DNA from: Methylobacter tundripaludum
GTDB lineage: Bacteria > Pseudomonadota > Gammaproteobacteria > Methylococcales > Methylomonadaceae
Assembly: GCF_002934365.1 (NCBI RefSeq)
Contig: NZ_PTIY01000004.1
Span: forward strand, 248,001 to 312,000
Direction of reading: 5' to 3'
Length of the DNA stretch: 64,000 nucleotides
A program made the position numbers and the translations under genes. The notes beneath the pieces were generated by a model. It did no database searches, had not been told where the DNA came from, and was given only the letters and a program-made list of their open reading frames with translations. Shown one piece after another: positions 19,139-27,516 of this stretch (its first letter is position 1; each line of letters starts with the position of its first letter).

Positions 19139-19726
19139 TTATTGTCCCTCAGCCGGGTCCGCGTTTGCAGAGGTGGCGTTGCCCGTATCCGAAATTTCGC
19201 CTGTACCTGGAGCCGCGGTTTTTTGATCAAGCCGTCGCGAAACTTCTTCGGTAATCATGTCTTTTATGGCGTCAAGGAATTGTTGCGTTGCTACGGCATG
19301 CTGGGCGGCAGCGGTTTTAACAGCGGTAGAGCCTGATGCTGTCAGCATGCTTAATGCAGCGACAAGTTTTTCGGTCGGGGTCGAAGCGACAACAGCGGCG
19401 TCCGCTTGGGTTACGGGGTCAGCGGGCTTTGAGGTGACTCCGGGTTCTGGAACCGCTACGGGTATCGCCTCTTTCACTGTCTGCAAAAAGGTGTCCAGGG
19501 TGTCGGTACTTTGCCGGGTATTGGCGACTGCCTGAGTTACCGCCTCCCGTTGCGCGGCAATAGCCTCTGCGAGGGTGGCTCTCTGGGATTCGAAGGAACG
19601 GCGGATGGATTCCCGATGCTGCATTGCCGCTTGTAAAATTTGCACCGTCGGATAGGGGCTGGCCGGTTCAGCGGCTTTCGCTGGAGGCTCATTCGTCGTG
19701 TCAGTCTCATTTGGGATGTCAGTCAT
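19139..19726 (-). CDS. Hypothetical helical protein at the end of the R-body cluster
   Basis: A 195-residue protein I do not recognise. Residues 1-25 and 165-195 are Pro/Ala/Thr-rich and look disordered. The middle is predicted helical and coiled (RRSFESQRATLAEAIAAQRE, TQAVANTRQSTDTLDTFLQ), then a second helical part (KTAAAQHAVATQQFLDAIKD). The abundance of Ala, Gln and small residues recalls the Reb family, but the QITDAVTQ signature is absent. It is the last gene on the minus strand, 258 bp after the previous one. Confidence 0.6.
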   Translation of the reverse strand: MTDIPNETDTTNEPPAKAAEPASPYPTVQILQAAMQHRESIRRSFESQRATLAEAIAAQREAVTQAVANTRQSTDTLDTFLQTVKEAIPVAVPEPGVTSKPADPVTQADAAVVASTPTEKLVAALSMLTASGSTAVKTAAAQHAVATQQFLDAIKDMITEEVSRRLDQKTAAPGTGEISDTGNATSANADPAEGQ

Positions 19727-19984
19727 GGCCGTGCCGATTTAACAATTGATTATGAAAAAAGATTTTAGCGCACGCATATTGGATAAACAATTTTAGTACA
19801 TACAGTACCGGGCGCATTCCGACGGTGGTGCGGTCAAAGAACGTCTTCCGAGTTTCTGCGTTTATATGCCTATAAAGGGTGCGGCGGCAATGATTTATGC
19901 GGCCTGAAACATTGCCGCCGCCGGCGTATCCGGGTTGCCAAGGCTGAGGAAAAGGCGTTGTACATAGAGGTATCGATAAGCGTG

Positions 19985-20458
19985 TCAGCGCGGGAAATCC
20001 GTGGCGACGCTGATGGCGCTCATGCCGACTGTTTCAAGGTTGGTTGCGGCCATCGTGACAGCCGTCTGGGCTTGTGTCAGGATCTGGCTGTAGGAAGGAT
20101 CTTTCGTCTCCAGAAGCAGCTTTAGCGCCATACCTTGGGCGGTGGAGGAGATAGCCATAATGTTACGCAAGTAGTCGGTTGCATCCTGTACCGCAAAGGC
20201 CGCAGCCTGGCTGGCTTTTTGATAAGCGATGCCGGAGTCTATCACTTTACTGGTATCGCTGCTGCCTATGCGGACGGCGTCCCGCGTCTGCTTGACCGCA
20301 TCGACGATTTGCGAGTTGACCAGTACCTGATTGCTATCGGCGGTTGGGCTCTCCGGTTCAGCGGCTTTTTTTGCGTCTTCAGGGGCATCTTTTGGAGCGC
20401 CTGATTCGGCGGGATCTTTCATCTCGTCATTAGGGTCTTGGATATTTTCTTCACTCAT
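19985..20458 (-). CDS. Divergent Reb-like protein with acidic N-terminus
   Basis: A 157-residue protein. The first ~45 residues are acidic and Pro-rich. From there it follows the Reb pattern loosely: VNSQIVDAVKQTRDAV matches the family signature VNSQITDAVTQTNVKV, followed by an Ala-rich helical region (YQKASQAAAFAVQDATDYL) and a terminal helix. I read it as a distant Reb homologue that may cap or regulate the R-body polymer. It lies 31 bp after the preceding Reb gene and is likely in the same operon. Confidence 0.65.
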   Translation of the reverse strand: MSEENIQDPNDEMKDPAESGAPKDAPEDAKKAAEPESPTADSNQVLVNSQIVDAVKQTRDAVRIGSSDTSKVIDSGIAYQKASQAAAFAVQDATDYLRNIMAISSTAQGMALKLLLETKDPSYSQILTQAQTAVTMAATNLETVGMSAISVATDFPR

Positions 20459-20489
20459 AGCTGAAGTCCTCGTTTATTTGTCGATGTCA

Positions 20490-20744
20490 TTATTTTTCCG
20501 ATTTGGTCATACCGCCCGAGGAAATTTCCAGAATTTGCTTGCAGGCGGTTGAGGTGATCGCGTTGCTGATCTGTTGCAGACCGCCTTGCGCCTGCATCGA
20601 GTTCTGCATAGCCAAGCTGACGGAATGAGCCAGGGTCTGATACAGAACCGCCATGGCTTGGGCTGGTGCTTCGCCCAGCACCTTGACGTTGGTCTGTGTC
20701 ACAGCGTCGGTGATTTGCGAATTGACCGGTGTGTTGTCTGCCAT
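20490..20744 (-). CDS. RebB-family R-body protein, type e (copy 2)
   Basis: An 84-residue Reb protein with the family signature VNSQITDAVTQTNVKVLGEAP and the second helix YQTLAHSVSLAMQNSMQAQGG. Reb proteins polymerise into R-bodies, coiled protein ribbons in the cytoplasm; in Caedibacter they unroll on acidification inside Paramecium. It is almost identical to 27221-27466 for about 78 residues and differs at the C-terminus (GGMTKSEK here, GGMGG there). It lies 50 bp downstream of a type b gene, the same order as in the other cassette. Confidence 0.9.
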   Translation of the reverse strand: MADNTPVNSQITDAVTQTNVKVLGEAPAQAMAVLYQTLAHSVSLAMQNSMQAQGGLQQISNAITSTACKQILEISSGGMTKSEK

Positions 20745-20794
20745 GGTTCTATGCCTCTTGGGTTAATTTGGCCGGGCGCTTGGCGCCCGGATGT

Positions 20795-21118
20795 TCAGCG
20801 CTTGGTTGCGGCCAATGCCACCAGCAGCGCCAGCAGTACACCGGAATTGTCGCTTTTGCCGAGTTTCGAGGCCGCCGTCGCCGCAGCCATGGTGTTGACG
20901 CTGTACATTTGAATCACACCCAGATTGGTCGCCGCCTGGCTGGAAATCGCCGCATGCTGCTGAGCCATGGTAGAGTTCTGGTAGAGGATGCCCAGCGAGT
21001 GAGCCATGGTCGTGTACAGCGAACCCATAGCGATGGCCGGTGCGTTGCCCAGGACTGAAATGTTGGCTTGCGTCACCGCATCGGTGATTTGTCCGTTTAC
21101 GGCGGTCGGGAATGCCAT
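20795..21118 (-). CDS. RebB-family R-body protein, type b (copy 2)
   Basis: A 107-residue Reb protein: VNGQITDAVTQANISVLGNAP, then MGSLYTTMAHSLGILYQNST, AQQHAAISSQAATNLGVIQ and a hydrophobic tail LLALLVALAATKR. It is nearly identical to 27517-27840. Like that gene it has its own promoter motif, here at 21174-21200, and a leader of about 50 bases. It is predicted to be a structural subunit of the R-body ribbon. Confidence 0.92.
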   Translation of the reverse strand: MAFPTAVNGQITDAVTQANISVLGNAPAIAMGSLYTTMAHSLGILYQNSTMAQQHAAISSQAATNLGVIQMYSVNTMAAATAASKLGKSDNSGVLLALLVALAATKR

Positions 21119-21173
21119 AGAAATTCTCCAAATAAAAATCTGTAATGTGCGTCATGGTCTGTCTAAGTTGGTA

Positions 21174-21200
21174 TAAACGTGCCAATGGCGGTTTTGTGAG
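21174..21200 (-). promoter_or_regulatory. R-body promoter motif upstream of type b gene (copy 2)
   Basis: Reads CTCACAAA-N13-CGTTTA on the minus strand. It is the weakest of the nine sites, with one mismatch to consensus in each box, but keeps the exact 13-base spacer. It sits at the same place relative to its gene as the better-matching site at 27896-27922. Confidence 0.55.
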
Positions 21201-21213
21201 CGCTCCGTCGGCC

Positions 21214-21456
21214 TTATGGCGATTTCGGCTCAACTTTCAACAACATGGTGCAAATCACCGATGTAGCGCTGTTGCCAACCTGCTGCATCCCGCCCTGAGT
21301 CTGCATGGCGTTTTCCATCGACAGACTGGTCGAGTGCGCCAGCGCTTGGTAGGCGACGCCCAATGCTTCCCACGGCGACTCCCCGACGACCTTAACATTG
21401 GTCTGGGTGATGGCGTCGGTAATTTGCGGGTTTACCTGAGGATCTGGATTTGCCAT
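21214..21456 (-). CDS. RebB-family R-body protein, type d (copy 2)
   Basis: An 80-residue Reb protein with VNPQITDAITQTNVKVVGESP and YQALAHSTSLSMENAMQTQGG. It ends soon after CTMLLKVEPKSP, so it is shorter than types a and b. Its paralogue is 27939-28172. The gene starts 15 bp after the previous Reb gene. Confidence 0.9.
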   Translation of the reverse strand: MANPDPQVNPQITDAITQTNVKVVGESPWEALGVAYQALAHSTSLSMENAMQTQGGMQQVGNSATSVICTMLLKVEPKSP

Positions 21457-21471
21457 AGCCTAACCCCCCGC

Positions 21472-21789
21472 TTATGTGACTACCGGCATTTGCGGCTCGG
21501 GAGGACGATGTTCGGTTACTGTCTGTTGCCACGACGAAGTTTGCAGGTTGACGGCTCTTTTTTGGGGCGGTTTAGTACCGAGAAGCTTGGTGACGTTCCG
21601 GGTCGTGACAGACAGCCCAACTGTCGCCTGTTGCTGTTGCTGATTCACCATGTTGGCGAACAGCACCGTCAGCGCCTGAGTTTGCCCTAGATAGGCGTTG
21701 ATCGCCGCCGTTGCCGGTCCAAGTCCCAGCACATGGCTGCTGGTCTGGGTGACGCCGTCGGTAATCTGAGAATGCACTAATTTTGGCAT
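21472..21789 (-). CDS. RebB-family R-body protein, type c variant
   Basis: A 105-residue Reb protein: VHSQITDGVTQTSSHVLGLGPATAAINAYLGQTQALTVLF and so on, in which the helix-2 AHS motif of types a and b is replaced by the c-type AYLGQ(T/S)Q pattern. After about residue 70 it has an unrelated tail (KPPQKRAVNLQTSSWQQT) not seen in other Reb proteins here. It is a paralogue of 21834-22127 and 28217-28504, and the only one in the window without a counterpart in the other cassette. Confidence 0.87.
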   Translation of the reverse strand: MPKLVHSQITDGVTQTSSHVLGLGPATAAINAYLGQTQALTVLFANMVNQQQQQATVGLSVTTRNVTKLLGTKPPQKRAVNLQTSSWQQTVTEHRPPEPQMPVVT

Positions 21790-21833
21790 GGCCGTTCCTC
21801 GTTATGTTGTTGATGCTGGATACGCCGCCATGC

Positions 21834-22127
21834 TCATTCCTCATCGCCGGCGGCGAATAATTGCGTGAGCTCCTGGGTCAGCGTGGTCGCTGCGATATTC
21901 GCGTATTGCGCCTGCTGGTTGACCATGTTGGCGAATAGAATGGTCTGCGACTGGGCCTGGCCGAGGTAGGCGTTGACCGCGGCCGTTGCCGGCCCCAACC
22001 CCAAAACATGGACCGAGCTTTGGGTGACTCCGTCAGTGATTTGCGCGTTGCAACCGGGGTCTCCATTACTCCCATGATCATGGGTATCCGGGTCTCCCGT
22101 TTGATTGGTATCTTTGATGTTATCCAT
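21834..22127 (-). CDS. RebB-family R-body protein, type c (copy 2)
   Basis: A 97-residue protein with a short polar N-terminus (DTNQTGDPDTHDHGSNGDPG) followed by CNAQITDGVTQSSVHVLGLGP, AAVNAYLGQAQSQTILFANM and a helical end LTQELTQLFAAGDEE. It matches 28217-28504 from the QITDGVTQ signature to the C-terminus; the N-terminal tails differ. It lies 44 bp upstream of the c-variant gene. Confidence 0.9.
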   Translation of the reverse strand: MDNIKDTNQTGDPDTHDHGSNGDPGCNAQITDGVTQSSVHVLGLGPATAAVNAYLGQAQSQTILFANMVNQQAQYANIAATTLTQELTQLFAAGDEE

Positions 22128-22199
22128 GAGCTTCTCTTAATTTCAGGTGAGAAAATATGTCGTGAAAAGATAGGGTGATCTGGGCGACCACCCCCAATC

Positions 22200-22523
22200 T
22201 TAGCTTTGGGTAGCCTTGAGGGCGCTCAACAAGGCCAACATCGTATCGGGCACGTCGCTTTGGCTGACTTTGCTGGTAGCTACCGCGCCGGCCATGGTAT
22301 CGACGCTGTACAGCTGAATCACGCCCTGATTGGTCGCCGCCTGTGCGGAGATAGCCAGCTGCTGTTGGGCGCTGGTGGCGTTTTGATACAAGATTCCGGT
22401 GGAATGGGCCAGGGATTGATAGATCGCGCCCATCGCCATGGCTGGGGCGTCGCCCAATACTTTTACGTTGGCTTGGGTTACTGCATCGGTGATTTGACCG
22501 TTAACGGCTGTTGGGATTGCCAT
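22200..22523 (-). CDS. RebB-family R-body protein, type a (copy 5)
   Basis: A 107-residue Reb protein: VNGQITDAVTQANVKVLGDAP, MGAIYQSLAHSTGILYQNAT, AQQQLAISAQAATNQGVIQ and a hydrophobic C-terminus LLSALKATQS. Five near-identical type a genes occur in the window; this one has the ending KATQS shared with 28772-29095. AAGGAG lies in front of the ATG. Type a is the closest to classical RebB in length and pattern and is probably the bulk R-body subunit. Confidence 0.93.
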   Translation of the reverse strand: MAIPTAVNGQITDAVTQANVKVLGDAPAMAMGAIYQSLAHSTGILYQNATSAQQQLAISAQAATNQGVIQLYSVDTMAGAVATSKVSQSDVPDTMLALLSALKATQS

Positions 22524-22649
22524 AATAAAACTCCTTAACTGGATTTACGAATAAGTGATGATTTTTCCGCCGAGGCCTGCGCCTATAGGCGATGTTAAAA
22601 CGTTGTTGCTGTTTTCAGAAACGTTTAATCGTTCCGGTATTGCGTTTTG

Positions 22650-22973
22650 CTAACTTCTGGTCGCTTTAAGGGCGGTCAACAAGGCCAGCATGGTGTCGGG
22701 CACGTCGCTTTGGCTGACTTTGCTGGTAGCCACCGCGCCGGCCATGGTATCGACGCTGTACAGCTGGATCACGCCCTGGTTGGTGGCCGCCTGTGCGGAG
22801 ATAGCCAGCTGCTGCTGGGCGCTGGTGGCGTTTTGGTACAGGATTCCGGTGGAATGAGCGAGGGATTGATAGATCGCGCCCATCGCCATGGCTGGCGCAT
22901 CGCCCAGCACTTTGACGTTGGTTTGGGTCACGGCATCGGTTATTTGATCGTTGACGGCGGTAGGGAATGCCAT
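22650..22973 (-). CDS. RebB-family R-body protein, type a (copy 4)
   Basis: A 107-residue type a Reb protein beginning AFPTAVNDQITDAVTQTN and ending KATRS. It is the first gene of cassette 2 and is preceded by the promoter motif at 23061-23087. Its leader matches that of 29684-30007 (AAGGAACTCGA before the ATG). It differs from the other type a proteins mainly at the VNDQ/VNGQ and QTN/QAN/QSN positions. Confidence 0.93.
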   Translation of the reverse strand: MAFPTAVNDQITDAVTQTNVKVLGDAPAMAMGAIYQSLAHSTGILYQNATSAQQQLAISAQAATNQGVIQLYSVDTMAGAVATSKVSQSDVPDTMLALLTALKATRS

Positions 22974-23060
22974 ATCGAGTTCCTTATTTAAGTAATGAAA
23001 ATAAAGTGGGGTGAGCCACCGGAGAAGACCGTAACCGGAAGGTTTCCGTCTCTGCTTAAA

Positions 23061-23087
23061 TAGACGATTCGGCTTGGCGTTTGTGAA
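23061..23087 (-). promoter_or_regulatory. R-body promoter motif upstream of cassette 2
   Basis: Perfect TTCACAAA-N13-CGTCTA on the minus strand, about 88 bp before the start of the first type a gene. The sequence around it is shared with the site at 30099-30125, including AATAGACGATTC on the plus strand. Confidence 0.75.
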
Positions 23088-23275
23088 TCGTTGGAAGAAG
23101 TTTTTGTAAAAAATAAAATATCGAGGTCGGAATATGTCTGTTGGCAGGATAACTTATCCAAATGACAGGGTAATCTATGGAGTGAGCAGCCTTGATTCCC
23201 AATGAGGCGGTGGAAACATGGGGAATCAGGTCTAACAGGCCCTGTAAGTTTAGAAAGTTAGCGTTTCCAGGATTA

Positions 23276-23298
23276 CCCCCAATCTGGAGATTGAGGGG
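23276..23298 (-). terminator. Stem-loop after the FAD-type oxidoreductase gene
   Basis: CCCCCAATCT-GG-AGATTGAGGGG forms a strong hairpin 76 bp past the stop at 23374. No T-run follows. A second hairpin (GATTCCC ... GGGAATC) lies close by at about 23192-23227. Together they make the 285-bp gap a likely transcript end before cassette 2. I see no gene in this gap. Confidence 0.5.
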
Positions 23299-23373
23299 CG
23301 GATAATGAACGGAACAATAAAATGCAGCCTGCATCGTGGGCGAATCCGGCTGTTTTATCGGAGAAGGCTTACA

Positions 23374-25671
23374 TTATTGCGGGAAACTTTCCGCCAAGGA
23401 AGTTTGCTCTTTTATATCCGGTTCGTTCCCGGTAACCATTGAGTTGATTTCTCCCAGCCAGGCTTGGATAAGTTTTATTTGCTTGGGATCATAGCCGCTG
23501 CCCCGATTGCCCACAATGCTGTTCGAAATCGGCAGGATTAGAGACTGGTCAATTTTTGGATACCTGGCGGCCACGAATATTTCGCATAATGGACGTTCCG
23601 CTTGATTTAAAAAATAGACCACAGGCATGTCATTAAAAATTTGCAGCCATCTTTGGAGGGCTTGTGTATGTTCGAGATCGTAGCCGTAGGGGGAAATGCG
23701 CCGCCCCCCGATAATCAGGCTTTCAACCATCGGCCAATTGCCGGGGTCGAGTCGTGGATAGCGGCCGGCGAGCAAAACGGCGATGCCGGTCTGGTCCATG
23801 CCGTTGAAATCGACCGTTTTCTCACCGACGATGATCTCCATGAAACCGAGCAGATCGGTTACATTGGCCCGTGCGGCAGGAAGGAACGCCCGCAAGCTCT
23901 TAATATCAAAATTACTTTCATTGTTTTTATGAGTAATTGTCTCGATATACAGCATATTCTCGATAACTTGATCGCAGCATTGGCCGAATCGCCCGCTTTC
24001 CTCTTCGCCTACGAGCTCTTTTATTTTATTTTGATAAATCCCTTGGAAGTCACTTATGCTTATCTTTAGAAAAATTGTAGAAAGCCGAAGAATAGGCAAA
24101 AGAGCTCCTGGGCTATAAGGCGCCTTATCAGGATTCTCGAAAAAAACAGCATCTTGCAGAAAGTTCAATGCGTCACGAGACAGACCATTCCCGTCATCGG
24201 CATTTCCCCGTATATCAAAGCCGGTGATCCCCTCGATCTGGCTACGGATGACTCCAAGCTGGTCGGCGGTCACCTGCGGGGCCTGGTTGAGCTGCTTGAC
24301 CAAATTCAGCATCTGCTTATCGATGGGGGGATCGGTCTTTTCCACATACAGTGGTGTTGGCGAGTGCCTATTGCCATCGTTGGCCTTGGCAAGCGCGAAT
24401 GCGGCAGCGCCGATAACTTCCAATCCCAAGTATTTATCTGTGCCGTCAAGTTGTAGGCCGAGTGCGGTGCTTTCGCGGGAACCGAAACGCTGGCTGACGT
24501 CATTAATCGCTTTAAGCTTCACTTTGTCTAATATTGGCAGCAGTACCCGTGCCGCGCCGATGCGGGTCACTCGCTCCCCAAACTTCTCATTTCCCATAGG
24601 ATATCGAAGAATTTCCCGTGCCTTCGGGTCTTGTCCGGTGGCGTAGACGATAAAATCCACATTTATATTTTTTCCGCTACCGTTAGGCTCAGTGTATGTG
24701 ATTGTGTAGCTTTCTTTATTCTGATCTATTGTAAGTCCACCCCTTCCTGAACTTTTATACTTTATAATGCAGTCTTCAACCGCCTTGATGGCCTGATCCC
24801 CTTTTATACTCTCATCAATTTCATAATGCTTGGTCGCCAACCAGAAAGGCTTATCGTTTGTTCTTAGCAAGTAATTAAGCGTAAATCCGTACTGTAACGC
24901 CGCGATGGCCGCGTCTATACCGGCATTGGGTCCCATCAAGGCCACTGTTTTGCCTTTGTCGCCATTCTTTTCAAGATTTCCGCACAGGCGCATAAAGCTG
25001 TCCAGGTCGAGTATCCCGCTTTCGAGGGATGTATCTAAAAAAGGCACGGTTATGCATATGTCGTTATTCTCTTTTGAATAAAGTCCTTCTTTTATAAGCA
25101 GTTCCTGCAAGAAATCCGGCACCGTGTGCGGGCCTGCACCGCCGCCATAAACGATCTTCAGCGCAGTAACCGGTGTGGGAAGTTTTTCCGGTGGGTAACC
25201 GACCGAAATGGGACGGTTGAATTGAACATACTCCAATTCGTTGACGGTGATCGAAGCGCCGATATCCTCCTTGAATACGACCGTCCCGTCCGCTGAACAA
25301 CGTTCCAAAGGCTCAGTCAAGGTAATGGTTTTCGTGTCGATTTTGGTGACAAGCGCCGGAATATCATTGACTTGTTTGCCCGCTTTTATAAGACGCTGTT
25401 TCCAATCGGCGATTATTTTTTCGTTGTCACTGACTAGTACTTGCCTTTCGGTCGGATTTGGTGACTGTGAACGCCGGTCTTCAAGGCTGCGCCCGTACAT
25501 GTACACGGCGTGGTTAACGATGCCCGCATCGCCTCGCACTACGTTTTGCCAGGCATCGACCCCGCCGATGATGCAAATTTTTTTCGCCCATTGGAGGTCT
25601 GCCATGTAAAGGTAGGTGGCTATGCTGTAGCCGCGTCCTACAAAAACAATATCGTAATCAAAATCAGCCAT
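23374..25671 (-). CDS. FAD/NAD(P)-binding oxidoreductase-like protein in the R-body cluster
   Basis: A 765-residue protein. The N-terminus has a Rossmann dinucleotide site (DIVFVGRGYSIATYLYMAD, with G12 and G14). A second glycine-rich segment lies at about 240 (VALMGPNAGIDAAIAAL) and the FAD-fold ATG motif at about 343 (FIVYATGQDP). This resembles the two-dinucleotide-domain layout of flavin monooxygenase-like or pyridine nucleotide-disulfide enzymes. Residues 450-765 are an extension I do not recognise. Its start is 37 bp from the stop of the upstream GQLN-domain gene, so the two are cotranscribed. A redox enzyme among R-body genes could modify a small molecule or the ribbon itself; this is inference. 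Confidence 0.7.
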   Translation of the reverse strand: MADFDYDIVFVGRGYSIATYLYMADLQWAKKICIIGGVDAWQNVVRGDAGIVNHAVYMYGRSLEDRRSQSPNPTERQVLVSDNEKIIADWKQRLIKAGKQVNDIPALVTKIDTKTITLTEPLERCSADGTVVFKEDIGASITVNELEYVQFNRPISVGYPPEKLPTPVTALKIVYGGGAGPHTVPDFLQELLIKEGLYSKENNDICITVPFLDTSLESGILDLDSFMRLCGNLEKNGDKGKTVALMGPNAGIDAAIAALQYGFTLNYLLRTNDKPFWLATKHYEIDESIKGDQAIKAVEDCIIKYKSSGRGGLTIDQNKESYTITYTEPNGSGKNINVDFIVYATGQDPKAREILRYPMGNEKFGERVTRIGAARVLLPILDKVKLKAINDVSQRFGSRESTALGLQLDGTDKYLGLEVIGAAAFALAKANDGNRHSPTPLYVEKTDPPIDKQMLNLVKQLNQAPQVTADQLGVIRSQIEGITGFDIRGNADDGNGLSRDALNFLQDAVFFENPDKAPYSPGALLPILRLSTIFLKISISDFQGIYQNKIKELVGEEESGRFGQCCDQVIENMLYIETITHKNNESNFDIKSLRAFLPAARANVTDLLGFMEIIVGEKTVDFNGMDQTGIAVLLAGRYPRLDPGNWPMVESLIIGGRRISPYGYDLEHTQALQRWLQIFNDMPVVYFLNQAERPLCEIFVAARYPKIDQSLILPISNSIVGNRGSGYDPKQIKLIQAWLGEINSMVTGNEPDIKEQTSLAESFPQ

Positions 25672-25708
25672 CTCTATTTCCCGTAATGGAATTTTATCGG
25701 TAAGGGCG

Positions 25709-26221
25709 CTAAGCGGTGATGTTACTGATAGTGTCTATCCAGCAACTGAAAAGCATTTCCCGTTCATCGCGTGGCGCGTCAAAAGGCGTCTCGGTTTGGG
25801 CGTCGTCCGGTTCCGAAGAATCTTTGGAATCGAGGACGGACGACGATCTGGCAACATATATTTGAACAGAAGACTGCAAACGTTCGACCAGATCATTTTG
25901 GGTTCTGGCCATTTCTGGTGGGATAGTTCGTTTGAGGTTCAGTTGCCCCATTTTCATTAAGGCCGTATTGGCTGTGATGAGCCCTAGAAATAACGGCAGT
26001 ACTGTTTTGTTGGCAAAGTCAAGTGATTGTCTTAGCGATTCGATCGAGAGGGGATTTGATAATTGGAGGTTAAGCAAACACTGTTTAAAATCGGTCAGGG
26101 TTGCGACTATAGCGATTTGTGGTTCATCGTAGTCGGGGCGTTTTCGGAGACTGGCGATGACGGGATCCAGATTGTCCAGCACCGATTGGATCGCGTTGGA
26201 TAGCAATACGCTCTTGGGCAT
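25709..26221 (-). CDS. Stand-alone GQLN-domain protein (R-body locus family)
   Basis: A 170-residue helical protein. It aligns over ~140 residues with the N-termini of the giant proteins at 31607-34894 and 36499-40095 and with 40376-40843. Shared landmarks are an opening (S)NAIQSVLDNLDPVIASL, an R-x-D-Y/F patch, a DFKQ(C/A)LL helix and the signature KMGQLNLKRTIPPEMA. I know no function for this domain. Its presence both alone and fused to effector-like proteins suggests an adaptor that docks cargo to the R-body or a common partner. Confidence 0.7.
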   Translation of the reverse strand: MPKSVLLSNAIQSVLDNLDPVIASLRKRPDYDEPQIAIVATLTDFKQCLLNLQLSNPLSIESLRQSLDFANKTVLPLFLGLITANTALMKMGQLNLKRTIPPEMARTQNDLVERLQSSVQIYVARSSSVLDSKDSSEPDDAQTETPFDAPRDEREMLFSCWIDTISNITA

Positions 26222-26370
26222 TGTTGTGAACCTCTCTTATTGGCGATAAAAGTGGGCAAGGTCGACCACTGTTGGCATGTTAGTAAAAGCGGACGGGCAG
26301 TCTTGGGTTGTTTTTTGAGATGTAACGAGACAGGGACGAACGCTAAGTGGTATGTATATCCTGTCTCGTT

Positions 26371-26676
26371 TTAAGGTTTGTTGTTGGAGTTAGGTTTCGG
26401 CGGCTGCGGCACGCTGCCCTGGATGGCGTCGATGGCTTCGAGCGTCATTTCCATGACGTGTTTTTCAAGCTTCAGCATTTCTTCGCGCATTTCCGGGTAC
26501 AGTGTATTGTTTTGAACCAGGATTGACATTTGGTTGGCGGTGGCGTCGGTAAATGTTTTAAGTGCTGACTGTATGGCGGCCTCGGTTGCTTTTACGCCGG
26601 CCGAACCATACATGATCCGGTCGAGCAGTTCTTGTTGAGAGGGCGTTTCGCTAGGCATGTTCGTGGTCTCCGGCAA
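26371..26676 (-). CDS. Hypothetical small helical protein in the R-body cluster
   Basis: A 101-residue protein I do not recognise. It is mostly helical (LLDRIMYGSAGVKATEAAIQ, MREEMLKLEKHVMEMTLEAI) with a Pro/Asn-rich tail. Its size, Ala/Met content and position suggest a distant structural or accessory R-body component. GGAG-type ribosome-binding sequence precedes it and it lies 34 bp after the acidic protein gene. Confidence 0.6.
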   Translation of the reverse strand: MPETTNMPSETPSQQELLDRIMYGSAGVKATEAAIQSALKTFTDATANQMSILVQNNTLYPEMREEMLKLEKHVMEMTLEAIDAIQGSVPQPPKPNSNNKP

Positions 26677-26710
26677 AAGGGAAGGAGGGTGAATTCTTCC
26701 GGCGGCAGTG

Positions 26711-27190
26711 TTATTTGGGTTTTGATATTTTATTGCTGAGACGCGGCGGCGTGGGCGAGTCGTCAGTATTCAGCTCTTTGATGCGGGTCGTCGTTACGGT
26801 GACGTCATTTGAATTTCCGGCCGGGGTCCCGCAGGTGCGGGCATTATCGGGGGTGTCCTCCGGCTTTGCGGCTTGATTAGCGGATGGCGCGTCGTCAGCA
26901 TCGTCGTCATCGGCCGTTGTGTTCGAGCTATCGGTATCATTCGTTGGCGGCGATAGCTCGGCGTCCTTCAAATCCTGATCCATTTCCAGCATATAGGTGA
27001 TCGCTTCTATTTCTACATTGTTAGCGCCCAACTCCACAGTTTTTGCGTTCAACTCGACCCGCGAGGCTTCAAATACAACTTTCTCAGCCGTGTCCAATTC
27101 AATAGAAATCGCAACGGCATCGTCTGTATCCAATAATGCTACAGCCTCTTCGGGATTGGTATCCTCGTCGGGTTCATGGATCGTTGTCAT
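26711..27190 (-). CDS. Hypothetical highly acidic protein in the R-body cluster
   Basis: A 159-residue protein dominated by Asp, Glu, Thr and Asn. Residues 35-65 show alternating patterns that could form short beta strands (VELNAKTVELGANNVEIEAI). The rest is low-complexity and disordered (DDDDADDAPSANQ). I do not recognise a family. A strongly acidic, pH-responsive protein would fit a system that changes shape with pH, but nothing in the sequence proves this. It is 30 bp downstream of a type e Reb gene. Confidence 0.6.
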   Translation of the reverse strand: MTTIHEPDEDTNPEEAVALLDTDDAVAISIELDTAEKVVFEASRVELNAKTVELGANNVEIEAITYMLEMDQDLKDAELSPPTNDTDSSNTTADDDDADDAPSANQAAKPEDTPDNARTCGTPAGNSNDVTVTTTRIKELNTDDSPTPPRLSNKISKPK

Positions 27191-27220
27191 AGGAAACTCC
27201 GTAGTCGTCTGTCAATAAAA

Positions 27221-27466
27221 TTAACCGCCCATGCCGCCGGATGAAATTTCCAGAATTTGCTTGCAGGCGGTCGAGGTGATGGCGTTGCTGATTTGTTGCA
27301 GACCGCCTTGCGCCTGCATCGAATTCTGCATCGACAGGCTGACGGAATGAGAAAGGGTCTGATACAGAACCGCCATGGCCTGAGCCGGCGCCTCGCCCAG
27401 CACTTTGACGTTGGTCTGTGTTACTGCATCGGTGATTTGCGAATTGACCGGTGTGTTATCTGCCAT
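27221..27466 (-). CDS. RebB-family R-body protein, type e (copy 1)
   Basis: An 81-residue Reb protein with VNSQITDAVTQTNVKVLGEAP and YQTLSHSVSLSMQNSMQAQGG, ending EISSGGMGG. It is the paralogue of 20490-20744 and keeps the same position after a type b gene. Confidence 0.9.
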   Translation of the reverse strand: MADNTPVNSQITDAVTQTNVKVLGEAPAQAMAVLYQTLSHSVSLSMQNSMQAQGGLQQISNAITSTACKQILEISSGGMGG

Positions 27467-27516
27467 GATGTTATGCCTCTTGAATTAGTTTGTCCGTGTG
27501 CTCTTAATGCCCATAT

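Larger units (their letters stand above)
20490..23087 (-). other. Reb cassette 2 (paralogous to 27221-30125)
   Basis: In transcription order this segment reads promoter motif, type a, a, c, c', d, promoter motif, b, e. The other cassette reads promoter, a, a, a, c, d, promoter, b, e. Coding sequences, gene order, leader sequences (CGAGTTCCTTATT before the first ATG) and both internal promoter sites correspond. This is best explained by duplication of a whole cassette followed by gain or loss of single genes. Confidence 0.8.

Noticed and set aside
26204-26230. Possible extra R-body promoter at TTGTGAA near 26224
   Set aside because: The first box is nearly present but the sequence 13 bases away is CAATAC rather than TAGACG, and it overlaps the start codon of the GQLN-domain gene.
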